A stretch of 34,886 bases of DNA from Plakobranchus ocellatus. Taxonomy: Eukaryota; Mollusca; Gastropoda; Plakobranchidae. Position 1 is the first letter of the stretch; every line of letters starts with the position of its first letter. Positions 11,781 to 22,736 of the stretch are shown here, piece by piece. The notes under the pieces are model-generated. The model worked only from the letters and a program-made list of their open reading frames with translations, ran no database searches and was not told the origin of the DNA. The position numbers were made by a program, and so were the translations under genes. The stretch is taken from the NCBI GenBank assembly GCA_019648995.1, contig BLXT01003182.1, positions 147,802-182,687 on the forward strand, in the 5' to 3' direction.

Positions 11781-13533
11781 CTGGTAAACATAATGAACAA
11801 GAAGCATTCTAATCACTTTTGAAGAAAAACATTACTTTAGAACAGTCTAAATTAGATTCCACTTTTGAGTGGTTTGCCTTTCTGGATATTATTTTTGCTC
11901 ATCAATCATTTGTTCTTGCAATATTTGTTTTAAAATCTCTTAGTACTTAACTCCAATAAAAATCACTTCAAACAAGCTATGTAACTTCATTCCTAGAAGA
12001 TTGAAAAAAAGAATATTCAGTGAAGCATGTGTTCATTAAACATGGATTATTTGGAAACATTTTTTCGTCAACTATTACTTTGGATGTAATTTTTCTTCTA
12101 TAATGTTTATGTCCAAAGATAGAATGCTTGAAAATTCTGTGCCCTCAACTTCAAATTTATTAAACTCTTTCATCTCCCTTCAGATAATTGGTAACTTATT
12201 TGCACTGGGCAAGATAGTGAGCATAATTTAAATGTGTTTGTTCAACACCAACTATTTGTTGAACTACTTCACTGTCTGTATCATTGGCAAGTCTATGTAG
12301 TCCCTCTCCCCGCCAGCCTAGAAGCCTAAAATGTACTGATAATTGACTTTACAGCCAGAAGATTACTCTGGCTTGCCCTCTAGCTTTCTCCATACCTGCT
12401 TAGTTGGGATCATCCAATTTAATAAACCAAGAGGAAAAAATCCGTAATTTAGACCCAAAATTAGTAATAGCAAAAATGCACCCTAACTGAAACTATTGAA
12501 TTTCTTGTTTTCTTTTTTCCCCATGAGCAGCACATGTTAGCACTAATACTTCCCTCCACATATATGATCTGTAAATTAAAATTAACAGTTATGATACACA
12601 CTGTAGTCTTTACATTTAGTAGAATGATAATACTCTAAGTGATGCTCAGGGTACAAGCCCTCTTCAAGCGTTTCAGCAACTCTGGTTCCTTCACTGAACA
12701 AAACAAAGACTTGCCGTGCTTGAGTCACCAAAATTCGTAATGAATCAGACATTTTCATATTTTCGTAATCTGATGCATTTTTAGTAATAATTACAAATTT
12801 TTCGTAATACTAGGAAAATATGGCTTTCTCCCATAAACACAAAGAGCAGGATATGATTCACATGATCCAAGTCCTGGTACACTGCACCGCATTGTTATGT
12901 GGGATGTGCTGGGGTAAAGATGATGCAAGAATGTAAACCTAAACTCTAGAGTCTAAAAGAGTTGAAGAGACAGGATTGGTGGGACTGGAACTAAAACAAC
13001 ATTGCACCAAAACAGTTACAGATATTGTAAGCTCTACACAACCTCACTTTTAATAGGTTCTTATTTCATACATCTAGCTTTGAGACCTAGATCTAGGCTA
13101 TTAGTTGTTTCTATAATTTGTAGGGCTCAAGCTCTCAGCCAAGTCAGTACCTTGTACAACTTCTGCAACCAGCATTGACAAACTTTCATTTCAAACAAAG
13201 GAGGGGGTAAGAATTTGTTATCTTTCTGTCTAAATTCCTTAATCAATGAGAAGCAATACTATCCTAAAAAAAATATGGAAATCTAAGGCTACAAATAAGG
13301 ATGAATTAAGTTGGCAGCGAGTGACCAACCTTTTTAAATTGAGTCACTTTCCTTTACTTTTACCTCAAACATATTAATTATATTATTCCCCAAAACTGTG
13401 CTCAACTGTATTCTCAACAGTATAATTGATTTTTTATGCAGCCAAAATTAAGTCTTGGTCTCCTTTTTCTACAAGACTGAGATCAATACAGTAATGAAAA
13501 AGCTTTACAGCATAAAATTATTCCCTAATATTG

Positions 13534-13535
<2 letters not shown>

Positions 13536-13579
<44 letters not shown>
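13536..13579. repeat. (TA)n microsatellite
   Basis: An uninterrupted AT/TA dinucleotide run in the intron adjoining CEP131 exon 6. Small open frames crossing it are artefacts of the repeat. Confidence 0.97.
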
Positions 13580-13582
<3 letters not shown>

Positions 13583-13627
13583 TCACAAAAAAAAAAAAAG
13601 TAAACGATCAAAGCTATTAACACAAAC

Positions 13628-14467
13628 CTCCTTTTTCTGACTCAGCAATCTTTTCACAGCAGCTTCTGCAGCCATTCGTCTTGTCCTGTGCCTCCTGTAC
13701 CACTTTTGTATCTTAATGGCCGCAGAGGCAAGAACATCCATGTACTGCTCAACTGAGCTATGACCAGTGGACAACTCCTTAGTATTTGCTGTCACTTTTC
13801 TTGCCTGAGTTGGTCTCCTTGAATGAACACCAGTAGAATTATTTCCTGTGACTTTAGAATTGCCAGAGCTTGATTTACGAACCTGGTTAACAGGAGACTT
13901 GTGTTTGATGTTTTGGTATGAATTCTCCATGGTCAACAGATGTGCCTTAGCTTTTGATTTCTCACTAGGGCGGAACATGTTGTTGGCCACAGCAATTGTT
14001 TCAGGAGCTGAACCTGTTCTAGAATCAGTTCTATGGAAGGATGAGGAGGGGCTGTTTACTGAAGCCATGTCAGTGTCCTCAACATTTCTAGGGGTTCTGT
14101 CCATGATATCCTGGATAAAGTCCTCTATAGATTGTGTTCGAAGACTGACTTGAGGTGAGCCACCTGATTCCCGGGTTGCTGTGGATCTATTGCTATTAGG
14201 TAAGCTCATCTTCTCAGCTCTGGCTATCCTTGGCTGCCCCATATCAGACAGAGTGTTCTCCAGGCTGTGCAATTTACTGATGGACTGAGCAAGGTATTCA
14301 CCAACTTTACCTCCTCTCAGGTTTTCATTCTCCCACTCATCGTCAGTGCTTAATGCTGATACTGGCCTGAAGATGTTATGTGGTTCAGGGTTTTCAGATC
14401 TTGCTGTGGAATTAGCTGAGCTGGGTTTTGATGCCCATGCTGGTTTTTTTGTGCTTGATTTCATTTT
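13628..14467 (-). CDS. CEP131: CEP131 coding exon 6 (disordered region plus IQ motif)
   Basis: A large 840-base exon of 280 residues, from KMKSSTKKPAWAS to RLLSQKKE. The acceptor is TTTCTTTGCCAG and the donor GTTTGT, both phase 0. Most of it is polar and Ser/Thr/Asn-rich, with no predicted fold visible. The last 32 residues (13628-13723) hold an IQ calmodulin-binding-like motif, IQKWYRRHRTRR, inside a basic helix, at the same place as the IQ motif in vertebrate CEP131. The open frame runs past the exon at both ends into introns, so the longer ORF should not be read as the protein. Confidence 0.92.
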
Positions 14468-14956
14468 CTGGCAAAGAAAAAAAAAAACCAAACAAATTTT
14501 AAAAAAAGAGAATAAATAAACAAAAAAAATCCCATATAAATTTGAAAATGAGAGCTGACAAAATATCAACACAATACTGGATTTAAACCTGCTTCCCCCC
14601 AAAAAATTGTTTTTGTAACTTAAAGAATCTCTTGGTTAAACTTTGGTACCACTTGAAATGTCTAATACTTGTTATGAAAGTAGTGAAATGTCCACAACTT
14701 TTATACATTGTAATTTTTTATACAGAGAAACTGAAATAGATAATTTAGTTGTAAGTGGCACCAGGTGAATAATAAAAAAAAAAGACCTCGAAAGCCAAAG
14801 CTGTCTTGATTTTTTTAAAAAGAACCATCAATTGTATAAGTATTGCTCATGATTTACCTTGCCATTTTGCTTAGCAAGAGATAAAACTACCAGCATTTTT
14901 TAATAATACAAAAAAAAAAAAATTCAATTCTAAAACACAGCCTTTTATTTTATTAC

Positions 14957-15077
14957 CAGATCTCCTGATGAAACTTTTGCTGGTGATTGTTTTTTCCCAA
15001 AGCTATTTGAACTTGAACTCCGACCTTTAATCTTTGGTTGCACAGAATTTTCAAACAAGGCCAGAAAATCTTCACTT
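14957..15077 (-). CDS. CEP131: CEP131 coding exon 5 (DFLALFE motif)
   Basis: A 121-base exon with acceptor TTTCTCACAG and donor GTAATA. It reads SEDFLALFENSVQPK, then a serine-rich stretch and QSPAKVSSGDL. DFLALFE corresponds to DFLMLFE of human CEP131 and anchors the alignment. It exits in phase 0 into exon 6. Confidence 0.88.
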
Positions 15078-15269
15078 CTGTGAGAAACAACACAGATTGA
15101 TCAAAATTTGAAAATTTCTAGGAACTAATCAGAAGCTATCATTTATCCAATTAAGACTTTTTGGCTGCTTAAATGGGTAAGACATTGATTTTAAGAAACT
15201 TATGTCAAAATCTACCAATAGCCCAATTTTAACTTTTGGAAATGCAATACACTCTAAAAATTATCCTAC

Positions 15270-15313
15270 TTCGATATTTCTTGATCCTGTAGAAAACGTT
15301 CCAAGGCAGGAAT
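15270..15313 (-). CDS. CEP131: CEP131 coding exon 4
   Basis: A 44-base exon reading IPALERFLQDQEIS plus two bases, with acceptor TTTAATTTTAG and donor GTAGGA. Its exit phase joins exon 5 perfectly to give SKSEDFLALFE. A stop codon sits immediately upstream in this frame, so it must begin at phase 0. The preceding exon delivers phase 2, leaving one base unaccounted for. Confidence 0.68.
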
Positions 15314-15634
15314 CTAAAATTAAATAAGGTGAACTTCTGTACGTTTTAGCTTGTTAAATAAAATTAAAAATTAAAAGAACAGGACATAAGCACATTTTTT
15401 TAATAAACGATCATTCAACTGCAAAATATATGCACATTTAATATTTTCAGTCCCTAAAATCAATATTGTAAAAAAAAAAAACTAAAGAAATAAGCATGAA
15501 CAGAATTAAAGACATGCTTCCTAGTCAAACATAAGGAATAGGTTATGCTGTTTACATAATAAGAGACATTGATAGGCTCATAAAATAGAACCTGTTCTTA
15601 GTTCTTAATGACTTCAAGCAGTTTATAAACTCAC

Positions 15635-15737
15635 TCTTCCACCATGCTCTTCACAGCACCACCTGTGGAATGTTTTTTTGTCAAAGGCATGACAGGTGCA
15701 CTGACAATGCTCATTTGGTTTGGAGGGCTACTTTCTC
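15635..15737 (-). CDS. CEP131: CEP131 coding exon 3
   Basis: A 103-base exon with acceptor ATGATACAG and donor GTGAGT. Entering in phase 1 from exon 2, it reads GESSPPNQMSIVSAPVMPL and ends SMVE plus two bases. The Ser/Pro-rich composition suits the disordered N-terminal region. It exits in phase 2, which does not fit exon 4 (see findings). The alternative frames contain early stops, so the frame is probably right and the junction is the problem. Confidence 0.7.
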
Positions 15738-16114
15738 CTGTATCATATTGAATTAAAAAAAACAACAGGATTTATAAGATAAAGTTTCTGCTGTTGGGAA
15801 ATGTTATCAATATGTTGAAAATTACTACTCACTTTGTTTTAATTTTTATTTAAGAAAAAAAACCAGATGATTTTATATCTAAACAAATTAGTTGTAAACA
15901 TGATCTACTAATGGCGATTTGGCTTTCTGCTTATTTTCAAGTTTACCCACTGAAACATCAATTGTAATTCCGCTTGGTAACCAAATAAAAAATGCTTAAC
16001 TTCTAAGTGGTCTATGAATACATGCAATTCTTCACACGTTATCATATAATGTATGAAGTTGTAATAACAGGCAAACAAAGAAATCATATTGCACAACATA
16101 AGTTACTACTATCA

Positions 16115-16245
16115 CTTGATTTGATGTGACCCACGAAAGAGATCCAAGACTTCGTATGACTATATGGCGGCCATAGCCAAATGAAGTGCAATATTATCTA
16201 TAGACTTAGCATTGACAGCACTGCTCTTTATTTGGCAACCACAGC
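16115..16245 (-). pseudogene. Ankyrin-repeat relic
   Basis: On the minus strand the translation reads SAVNAKSIDNIALHLAMAAI, then an in-frame stop, then SYEVLDLFRGSHQIK. This follows the ankyrin-repeat pattern closely: an (V)NAK turn, a TALHLA-like helix (here IALHLA), then the E-V-x-x-L-L helix of the same repeat. Stops lie inside and on both sides, so it cannot encode a repeat array today. It lies in a CEP131 intron on the same strand but has no acceptor or donor context and does not belong to CEP131. It may come from a mobile element or a captured gene fragment. Confidence 0.45.
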
Positions 16246-16585
16246 TAGAAAAGGAAATGAGTATGCCCACAGTCAAGGTTAACGATAAATTAAATTTTGG
16301 GCCAAGCTGTCCCTTGACTCATAAAATATTTTATAAACATTGAATTTTTTCAGAAAAGTATATATTTTGAAATAATTTTTTAAAAATTACTTTAACCCCA
16401 TATTTCTGACATTGTTTTGTAAAAAACAGACCCTGCAATTTGACTCTTAGGATAATTCCAAGTCACTGTTTATATTGATTCTTGTTAACAACCGGTTAAC
16501 ATGCTGCTACCACCTTTCTACGTCGATGAATTATCGTTTTTTAAAAACACATAATTATATGCCACATCTAAAATGTAGTGTACTA

Positions 16586-16670
16586 AGCAATAAAAACTGT
16601 TGATGTGTCTTTTTCTCAATAGAAATTTACGTTTGTGACTTTTTCAAAATTCACTTTCAAGGAAAATGAA
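16586..16670. repeat. 85-bp exact repeat, copy 1
   Basis: Eighty-five bases starting AGCAATAAAAACTGTTGATG and ending GGAAAATGAA. They recur without a single difference at 17685-17769 in the same orientation, 1.1 kb away. Flanks differ completely on both sides. Confidence 0.97.
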
Positions 16671-16721
16671 CACATTTCTGAAGCTTTGAAGAGAGAGAGA
16701 GAGCAAACAAAATTTTTTTTT

Positions 16722-16725
<4 letters not shown>

Positions 16726-16758
<33 letters not shown>
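16726..16758. repeat. (AT)n microsatellite
   Basis: A dinucleotide run, preceded by a short GA run at 16691-16703. Intronic. Confidence 0.95.
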
Positions 16759-16766
<8 letters not shown>

Positions 16767-17064
16767 ATTTGTTCTAACATTGAAGGTTGATAAAAATGAC
16801 ATGCTCCACATGTCACAAATAAAACAAGGTCTAAAGAGAAAAAGCTTAATTTGAAACATGTTTTCCATTACTTTAAACAAGACTGAATGATCAATTAGGG
16901 TTTGGGTTTTTGTATATAGCCAGTCCACAACAAGGTGATCTCAGGCTTTTAGGCCCTCCGTCAGGAATGATCAATTACATGCAATAGCTGTAGACATACA
17001 TATTAAATAATGAACAGCCATTCTAAACACAAAAGAATTGACAAATCAGACATACCAAACTTAC

Positions 17065-17113
17065 CATTAATTGATCCTCGTCGATTCGGAATTTTCTTAT
17101 CTCTCAGGGAAGC
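17065..17113 (-). CDS. CEP131: CEP131 coding exon 2
   Basis: A 49-base exon encoding ASLRDKKIPNRRGSIN plus one base. It has acceptor TTTGTGATCAG after a run of T on the minus strand and a strong donor GTAAGT. Entry phase 0 matches exon 1 and it exits in phase 1. The RRGS motif lines up with the RRSNS segment of the human protein and is a plausible basophilic-kinase site. It is short, but frame continuity and both splice signals support it. Confidence 0.82.
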
Positions 17114-17474
17114 CTGATCACAAAAAAAAAAAAAAGGAAACATTTGATTATAAATTTTTCTGAATTTCCCAAAATTAATGTTTCTCTTTGTCCAATGTCA
17201 TTAAGAAAAGCCTACCTGAAACAAATTTTCTGGGATTATATTGACAGATATTAGGGATTTGAGACTAAAATCAGGGATTTTCAAATACCTGATATAACAA
17301 GGTAAAAAAAAAAAAAAATTCAAATTTTACAATATTTTGCCGAAAAAAAAAAAAAAAGTAGTAAGATGTAAGTGTAGATATAAATAAAAAAAAGGTTAAA
17401 AAAGAATAAAAGACTACTAGAAGAGTTTTGTGCGAGATGAGATAGAGAAAGAGAGGAGTGGAGATCGATAGTGC

Positions 17475-17640
17475 TTTGGTGGTGGTAGCAGCAGCAGGAA
17501 TAGTAACATTAGTATAAGTTGTGGTAGTAGTAATAGTATAAGGTGTGGTAGTAGCAGCATTGTAGCAGTAGCAGCAATAGTGGTAGCTGTACAGGGAAGA
17601 GGAGGAGGAGGAGCAGCAGTGGCAGTAGTAGAAGAGGCAT
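17475..17640. repeat. Degenerate trinucleotide tract (GGT/AGT/AGC, then GAG)
   Basis: Impure triplet repeats of GTA, GCA and GGA type. It sits between the two copies of the 85-bp repeat, close to the second one. Confidence 0.8.
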
Positions 17641-17684
17641 GCTTTTTACAACTGTTTAATGGCTCTGAGCCACTTCTTTAAAAG

Positions 17685-17769
17685 AGCAATAAAAACTGTT
17701 GATGTGTCTTTTTCTCAATAGAAATTTACGTTTGTGACTTTTTCAAAATTCACTTTCAAGGAAAATGAA
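17685..17769. repeat. 85-bp exact repeat, copy 2
   Basis: Identical to 16586-16670. It lies in CEP131 intron 1, while copy 1 lies in intron 2, so the two copies straddle exon 2. Confidence 0.97.
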
Positions 17770-18289
17770 TTGATTCAAGGGTGTCAAGCCTAAATGGAAC
17801 ATGGTCTACCTAGCTTTGTGTCAAATGTGATAAACAAAAACCAAAGGAAGCGTTGAGTTTAGTAAAAAAATATTTTTTAAGCTTTTTCTTTTCATTCCTT
17901 TTTGCAAGAGCATTTCTATTAATAGATCAATACACAAGTGACTATAGATCATTTCCAAGAGTTCTAAGTACCAAATAATTTTCTTAAAAGTCATTGTTCA
18001 TTCACATTTAGTGACATTTTTTAAAATACTTACATATACACAATTTAAATAAAAGGTAAAGAATGGCATTCTTTGGCATGATAATATAAAGTAGATCAAT
18101 GAGCAAAAAAAAAAAAAAAAAAAACTTGCTGATGCCAGGAAGCGAAATACACACTATACGCACGCTTTTTTCTATCTTCTCATCCAGTTCTACATTTCAA
18201 AACACTCACTCCTCTACGCTGCAGGCTCAAATATTTTTATTTAAATCCCATATGCTTGATGTGCTGCTTGCTTATAAATTCTGTTGGTT

Positions 18290-19060
18290 AAAGATCTAGA
18301 AATTCTTCAGATTTTGTACTCCTTGAGTTTTGCAAACGAGTAAATCAGATGAGGCCTAGATCTAGATCAAGACTTGAAAGTGAAATCTTGGAGGTTTGGT
18401 TAGGAGAATTCAAAGTCTTGATCCCTCTTTTTGAGAGGTTTGACGTTCTCTAGATCTAGCAGATGAATTTAGAGTCTGGTTCTAGAACTTGATCTCTGCA
18501 TCCAGATATCAAACTAGAACATTTCTTCTAAGCCCTTATCATCTCTGGATTTAGGCTCTACTACTTGGTAATCCTTGCCATCTGCAGTCCCTATCAGTTA
18601 CTGTAGGTTAGTGAGGTTTAGTTCATAAGACCCAATTTACAAATAAAATGCATGAGATCTCAAGACATTGCTTTTCATTTTTATACATTGTGTTTAATTT
18701 CTAAATCAGACCTTATACACTAAAAAATCACTTCATTTCATCAGTATTTTCAGTTTCATAAAGACAACAGATGGAAAGGATTACCTACCGCTTGATTTAA
18801 CCTAAAATATGGATCTAGATCCTAGATAAAAAATCAGATCTAGACATATTATCTAGGTTTGGATTTAATTTAGCTCTTTTTGCATTGTGTATTTCAATTA
18901 AACCATAGTTTACATTGAGATTATTTTAATTTAAAAGATGTAAGTCTTTCAGCACATTTCTTGGCAGTTAAAATCAAGTCCTGCTGCACATTATTTTCTT
19001 GCCCCCAAAAAATCCAAACATAAATCTAGATCATCTAGATCTAGATAAATCTAGACTCTA
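18290..19060. repeat. AGATCT-palindrome-rich segment
   Basis: The hexamer AGATCT and its extensions (TCTAGATCTAGATC and similar) recur many times: near 18292, 18357, 18453, 18814, 18836 and 19024-19050. The same motif recurs at 24.8-24.93 kb and throughout 30.3-33.4 kb. Copies are irregularly spaced, not a clean tandem array. Confidence 0.75.
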
Positions 19061-19069
19061 TGTCTCAAA

Positions 19070-19400
19070 AGATCTTCATTGAAATTAATCTCGCTTGATA
19101 GACCAGGATCATCTCATTTTTCGAGTTAAATAGTTTACATAAGTCTCAATGTAATTCATTCCTCGTAAAGCTTGATAGATATCCATCATATCATTTTTCA
19201 GACTGTCTCAATAGATCTTTATTGAAATTAATCTTGGAACAATAGATCAGGATCGCATAGTTTTTTATTAATTAAGTGGTTTATTTCTCAATGTAATGCA
19301 ATACAGCTAATCTCAGGTCGGTAGACGACGATCGATCACATCATAGATTAAGTTTTTCTTCTTAATTTATCAATGTAATTCCATTTAGTAAATCTCGATG
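19070..19400. repeat. Diverged tandem repeat
   Basis: The phrase ATTGAAATTAATCT followed by a GATAGA/ATAGATCAGGATC segment occurs at about 19079 and 19219. The phrase CTCAATGTAATNCA occurs at about 19145, 19289 and 19372. The spacing suggests units of about 70-145 bp, heavily diverged. Confidence 0.55.
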
Positions 19401-19479
19401 GTGGACACAAAATGTTATTCTGGCTGTTACTAAAAAATCCATCTAAATGTGACAGGCAAATTTTATGACAAGATCATAT

Positions 19480-20170
19480 TAATCAGCAATCTTTGTGTAT
19501 AGGGTGGTAAAAAGTAGGTCTACTGAAACTTTCATAAAATGATGACAAATTAAATTTTGTAAAATTTGCCTCACTTGCCTATAGCGAAACTGTTACAAGT
19601 AGGCAACAAATTTTAATTCGATAAAATTTAGGCCCATTTACTTAAGATTTAAGATTTGAGCTTTTGTTTGGGAATTTTTAAAGAATGGTGAATAAATTTC
19701 AATTTTTTAAATTGAATCATTTCAAATCCCAAGTGAACTTAGAAGGATACTAAAACTTTTACAGTTAGGCCTACGCAACAAATTGACCACTTGTTCAGGA
19801 TGAGGATGATTTTGTCTGTAATGTAAATTGCCATGGGAATGATTTTTGTGCGAGATGGATATATTTTTAATTTAAAGATGAGAAAAAGTTTTCCATCCTG
19901 AATCCAGATGGTAATTTTACGTCAGCACTCAAGTGGTGAACTTCACAGGAAATTTTAATTTTTTAAGGTGCACCATTTCAAATTTCAAAAGTGGTTAAAA
20001 GAATACTAAATTTTTTCTATAATTATGCGGCACATTTATTTCAATAAAATTTACCACATAAGGCTGGACCACTAGCGAAGATTTAGATTCCAAATTATGA
20101 AGAATCCGATTTGTAATCTTAAATCTCAAGTGGTGCAAAAAGACTACTCAAACGACAATAAATAGAAGAC
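19480..20170. repeat. Diverged tandem repeat, about 270-bp spacing
   Basis: The block with TTTCAATTTTTTAAATTGAA, ATCATTTCAAAT, GGATACTAAAACTTTT and ACAAATTGACCAC (about 19697-19790) recurs loosely about 270 bp on (19952-20053: TTTTAATTTTTTAAGG, ACCATTTCAAAT, GAATACTAAATTTTTT, AAATTTACCAC). A related piece precedes both. This is old duplicated noncoding DNA. Confidence 0.5.
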
Positions 20171-21174
20171 AAATTTGAATATTTGCTAAAATAAACCTCA
20201 TCGGTGAGCTTTTGCTTTTGAAAGCAGCTCTGTCCTATGCTATTATTCTACCTCTGCCACTTTCATCTCAAGGTGTTACCTCTGGCTCTATCTTTTCTTT
20301 GGACAACTTTTTCCTTTTCTTCATAGGCCTACCTCGTCCTAAAAAAAATTGATTTCCTTACTGTCTTGCCTCCATGCGCCAGTTTTTCATCTTTTTCCAA
20401 ACGATAATTCTGAGTGGTCTTTAATTCTTTAATTTCCATACTCTACCATTATTTTTTAAATTGCACTGTAAGATTTCTTTGAAACTATTCAAGAGGTCAG
20501 TTTTCATTTGCTTGAAATGCCCCAAGTAAAGACTTCGACCTCCTCACTTTAAAATCCTGCTCAGACAAGAATAAATTGAATTGAAGTTGCATCAAATAAC
20601 AGTAACTTCAACTGGTTTACTTTTTGCTCTGGGAAGGATAGGGCATTTCCAGTTCATTGGATATTTAAACAATCAGTGTACCAAAATGAGTATTTTAAAT
20701 TAATTAGTGCAGGTCCCAGCCAAAAAAATTAAAAAGAAAATTCCATTCACTGCTGTCATGAAATTAAAAATTAAACAAACTTAAGGCTGTGTTTTACAAA
20801 GCCCCTTCGTTTGGTTTATGTTTTTGCTCTGGGATTTTACTTTATTTCAATGCGGAAGAATGTCAATTCGTTATCTGGCGACAAAAGCAGAGATCATTCA
20901 ACCTAAAAAAATACAATATACTCTAGAATAGGGCTGCACTTCACATAGCAACTCGATTTGCATAACATTTTTTTTGCTTGGATATTCAATGATTTTAAAG
21001 CATGCTCTGGATTTTCTTTACCTCATTTGATACAAATTAGTTAGGTTATCATTTGACACAAATTAGGTAACTTATGTTTCTGAAAAAAAAATATTAAAAA
21101 AGTACAAAGGTTTATAATATTTGCCTTCTTAAAGTATATCTTTTTTTACCTGTTCACTTGAACAGATTAACATA

Positions 21175-21176
<2 letters not shown>

Positions 21177-21252
<76 letters not shown>

Positions 21253-21274
21253 CAAGAGAGAGAGAGAGAGAGAG
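21177..21274. repeat. (TA)n followed by (GA)n microsatellite
   Basis: About 71 bases of pure TA (21177-21247), then a GA-rich run to about 21274. The longest simple repeat in the window. Confidence 0.97.
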
Positions 21275-21768
21275 GCTAAAAAGACATTTTTTAAATTGCA
21301 AATCGAAAAAAATCAAAGTAAAAGGAAATTGAAACGACGGAGTGACTGAGGAAATTTTTGAAAGAAAAGCTAAAAAGTATAGGTGTAGGCCCTAAGCTTG
21401 CATGGAGAAAAGGCAAAAGCATGCATTAGTCCTTTGATCTAATGCAGACATGGTAGGTTCAAGTGTAACCAATCTAGAGAAACAACACTGGGAGGTTTAA
21501 AACAGAGAAATGTTTGAGCTTGTAAAGACGAGGAACATCAAGAGAAACCCATATTTCAGGGATGGTAGGCAATTCTGCATAAATTGTCTGAAGGTCAAGG
21601 AGCACTTGGACTTATTCAGATGAATGAACACAAGATTAAATCTGTCTTGGAAACTTGACATGAAAATTTGAGGGGGGGAGGGGAGTGTAAGCAAGACATT
21701 TTTTCAAAACATTCTTGCTCCTAAACCCTATATTTTCTTAAAGTCGTCAAAAAGAGCTTGTTCTTTAC

Positions 21769-21906
21769 CTTGTTAGTTTGTGTTTCCACCATAGAATTAG
21801 CCTTCTTTGCTGATCCAGGTCGACTAGGCACAGATCTTGCTGAAATGGCTGAAATCTGAGACCCTGTGAGACTAAGGTTTAACTCGTCCTGCCGACGCTG
21901 AGCCAT
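21769..21906 (-). CDS. CEP131: CEP131 coding exon 1 (start codon)
   Basis: This exon encodes 46 residues starting MAQRRQDELNLSLTG and ending ETQTNK, followed by donor GTAAAG (phase 0). The LSLTG motif and RPGSA downstream match the N terminus of vertebrate CEP131. The ATG lies 30 bases inside a likely exon: on the minus strand TTTTTCCACAG ends at 21937, so the exon probably spans 21769-21936 with a noncoding 5' exon farther upstream. Several Arg-x-x-Ser sites are visible and could be basophilic-kinase targets (inference). The start is chosen because it is the only Met before LSLTG. Confidence 0.88.
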
Positions 21907-21936
21907 CTTGTTTTCTTATGAAAAAAATCTCTTACT

Positions 21937-22736
21937 CTGTGGAAAAAGGAACTAAGTGTAAAATATGAGAAAACACATTCAAGCAAAGGACTAAATAACA
22001 GCTTTGAAAAGCACTCTAAAAGGACTTTGAAGCATTCTCTTACCTTTGATTTTTACTTTTTAATCATCTTTTTATAAGACATCATTTAACATATCATGGA
22101 TGTATGATTAAAAAAAAACTAAACATTATTGTGTTTCATAAAAACCGGTCCATTCCTCCATTTTTAAAGAGAATTTCTGAGAAGGAATTTGGCAGTGAAG
22201 CATTAAGTTTTTTCATTCAATAATGGCAGACTTTGTCAGGTCATAAAAAAAAAAATACAAAGCTACTGGTTGCATTGGCCATCAAAATTCCTCCCAAATT
22301 ATTTTAAACAAAATGCCACACATTTCAGATACAGCTTTTTATGGTTAACCAATGAAAAAAGATGTATGTTTCACAGTTTGGACCTTCAAATCTAGAATGG
22401 TTACATTGCCATAATGTACATTAATCTGTACACAGTCAAGCACAGATTCCTCGAAATTGCTTGGGAAAAAAATGATATGTTGACAATACTGTGTTCGAAT
22501 TTTTGAGGACAATTACACAATAACAATGATATAAGAGCATCCACTGCCTCTCATCATCACAAAACATGGGTGTTATCACTCTCCTCTCACGGAAGGAAGG
22601 TTCTGTTATTGTTTTCTTTTGTGCTTTTAGAGGAGAGAAGGGGGAAAAAATTAATATGCTTTTCATTAAGAGGAATCCCTGACCTTTAGGGGTGCTAGGC
22701 AATTTTTCAGACCTTATTGAAAAACTTTATCTTGGT
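21937..22736. other. Region upstream of CEP131 exon 1, no gene seen
   Basis: AT-rich DNA just 5' of the likely acceptor of CEP131 exon 1. A noncoding 5' exon could lie here or farther right, but I cannot point to a convincing donor. Open frames such as 22436-22702 on the minus strand show no similarity. Confidence 0.5.

Larger units (their letters stand above)
17114..21768. other. CEP131 intron 1 (4.7 kb), repeat-rich, no gene
   Basis: The largest intron. It contains AGATCT-rich DNA at 18.29-19.06 kb, diverged tandem repeats at 19.07-20.17 kb and a (TA)n/(GA)n microsatellite at 21.18-21.27 kb. No coding motif was recognised. Confidence 0.6.
1294..21936 (-). other. CEP131: CEP131 (AZI1) gene, 5' and middle part; 3' end off the window
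   Basis: Fourteen coding exons can be chained on the minus strand, giving about 866 residues against about 1,080 in human CEP131, so the last coiled-coil exons lie left of base 1. Landmarks in order match the vertebrate protein: an N-terminal LNLSLTG motif with a following RPGSA, a DFLALFE motif, one IQ motif, SNLTAENLQK with SIINFLDEV, and the coiled-coil block RHLSFIDQ-LIDDKKNLSEKCE-LRREKWIEDKTKKIK. CEP131 is a centriolar-satellite and basal-body protein that binds PCM1 and BBS proteins and is needed for cilium or flagellum formation (known from vertebrates and from the fly orthologue dilatory). Introns are AT-rich, and the longest (exon 1 to exon 2) is about 4.7 kb. The gene is divergent to CNOT3. 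Identification is secure; exon edges are inferred from splice consensus and frame. Confidence 0.93.

Noticed and set aside
13583-14602. 339-codon open frame taken as a complete protein
   Set aside because: It is CEP131 exon 6 plus intron read-through at both ends. Splice sites at 14468 and 13627 and homology define a 280-residue exon.
21158-21349. Tyr-Ile repeat protein
   Set aside because: Translation of the (TA)n and (GA)n microsatellite.
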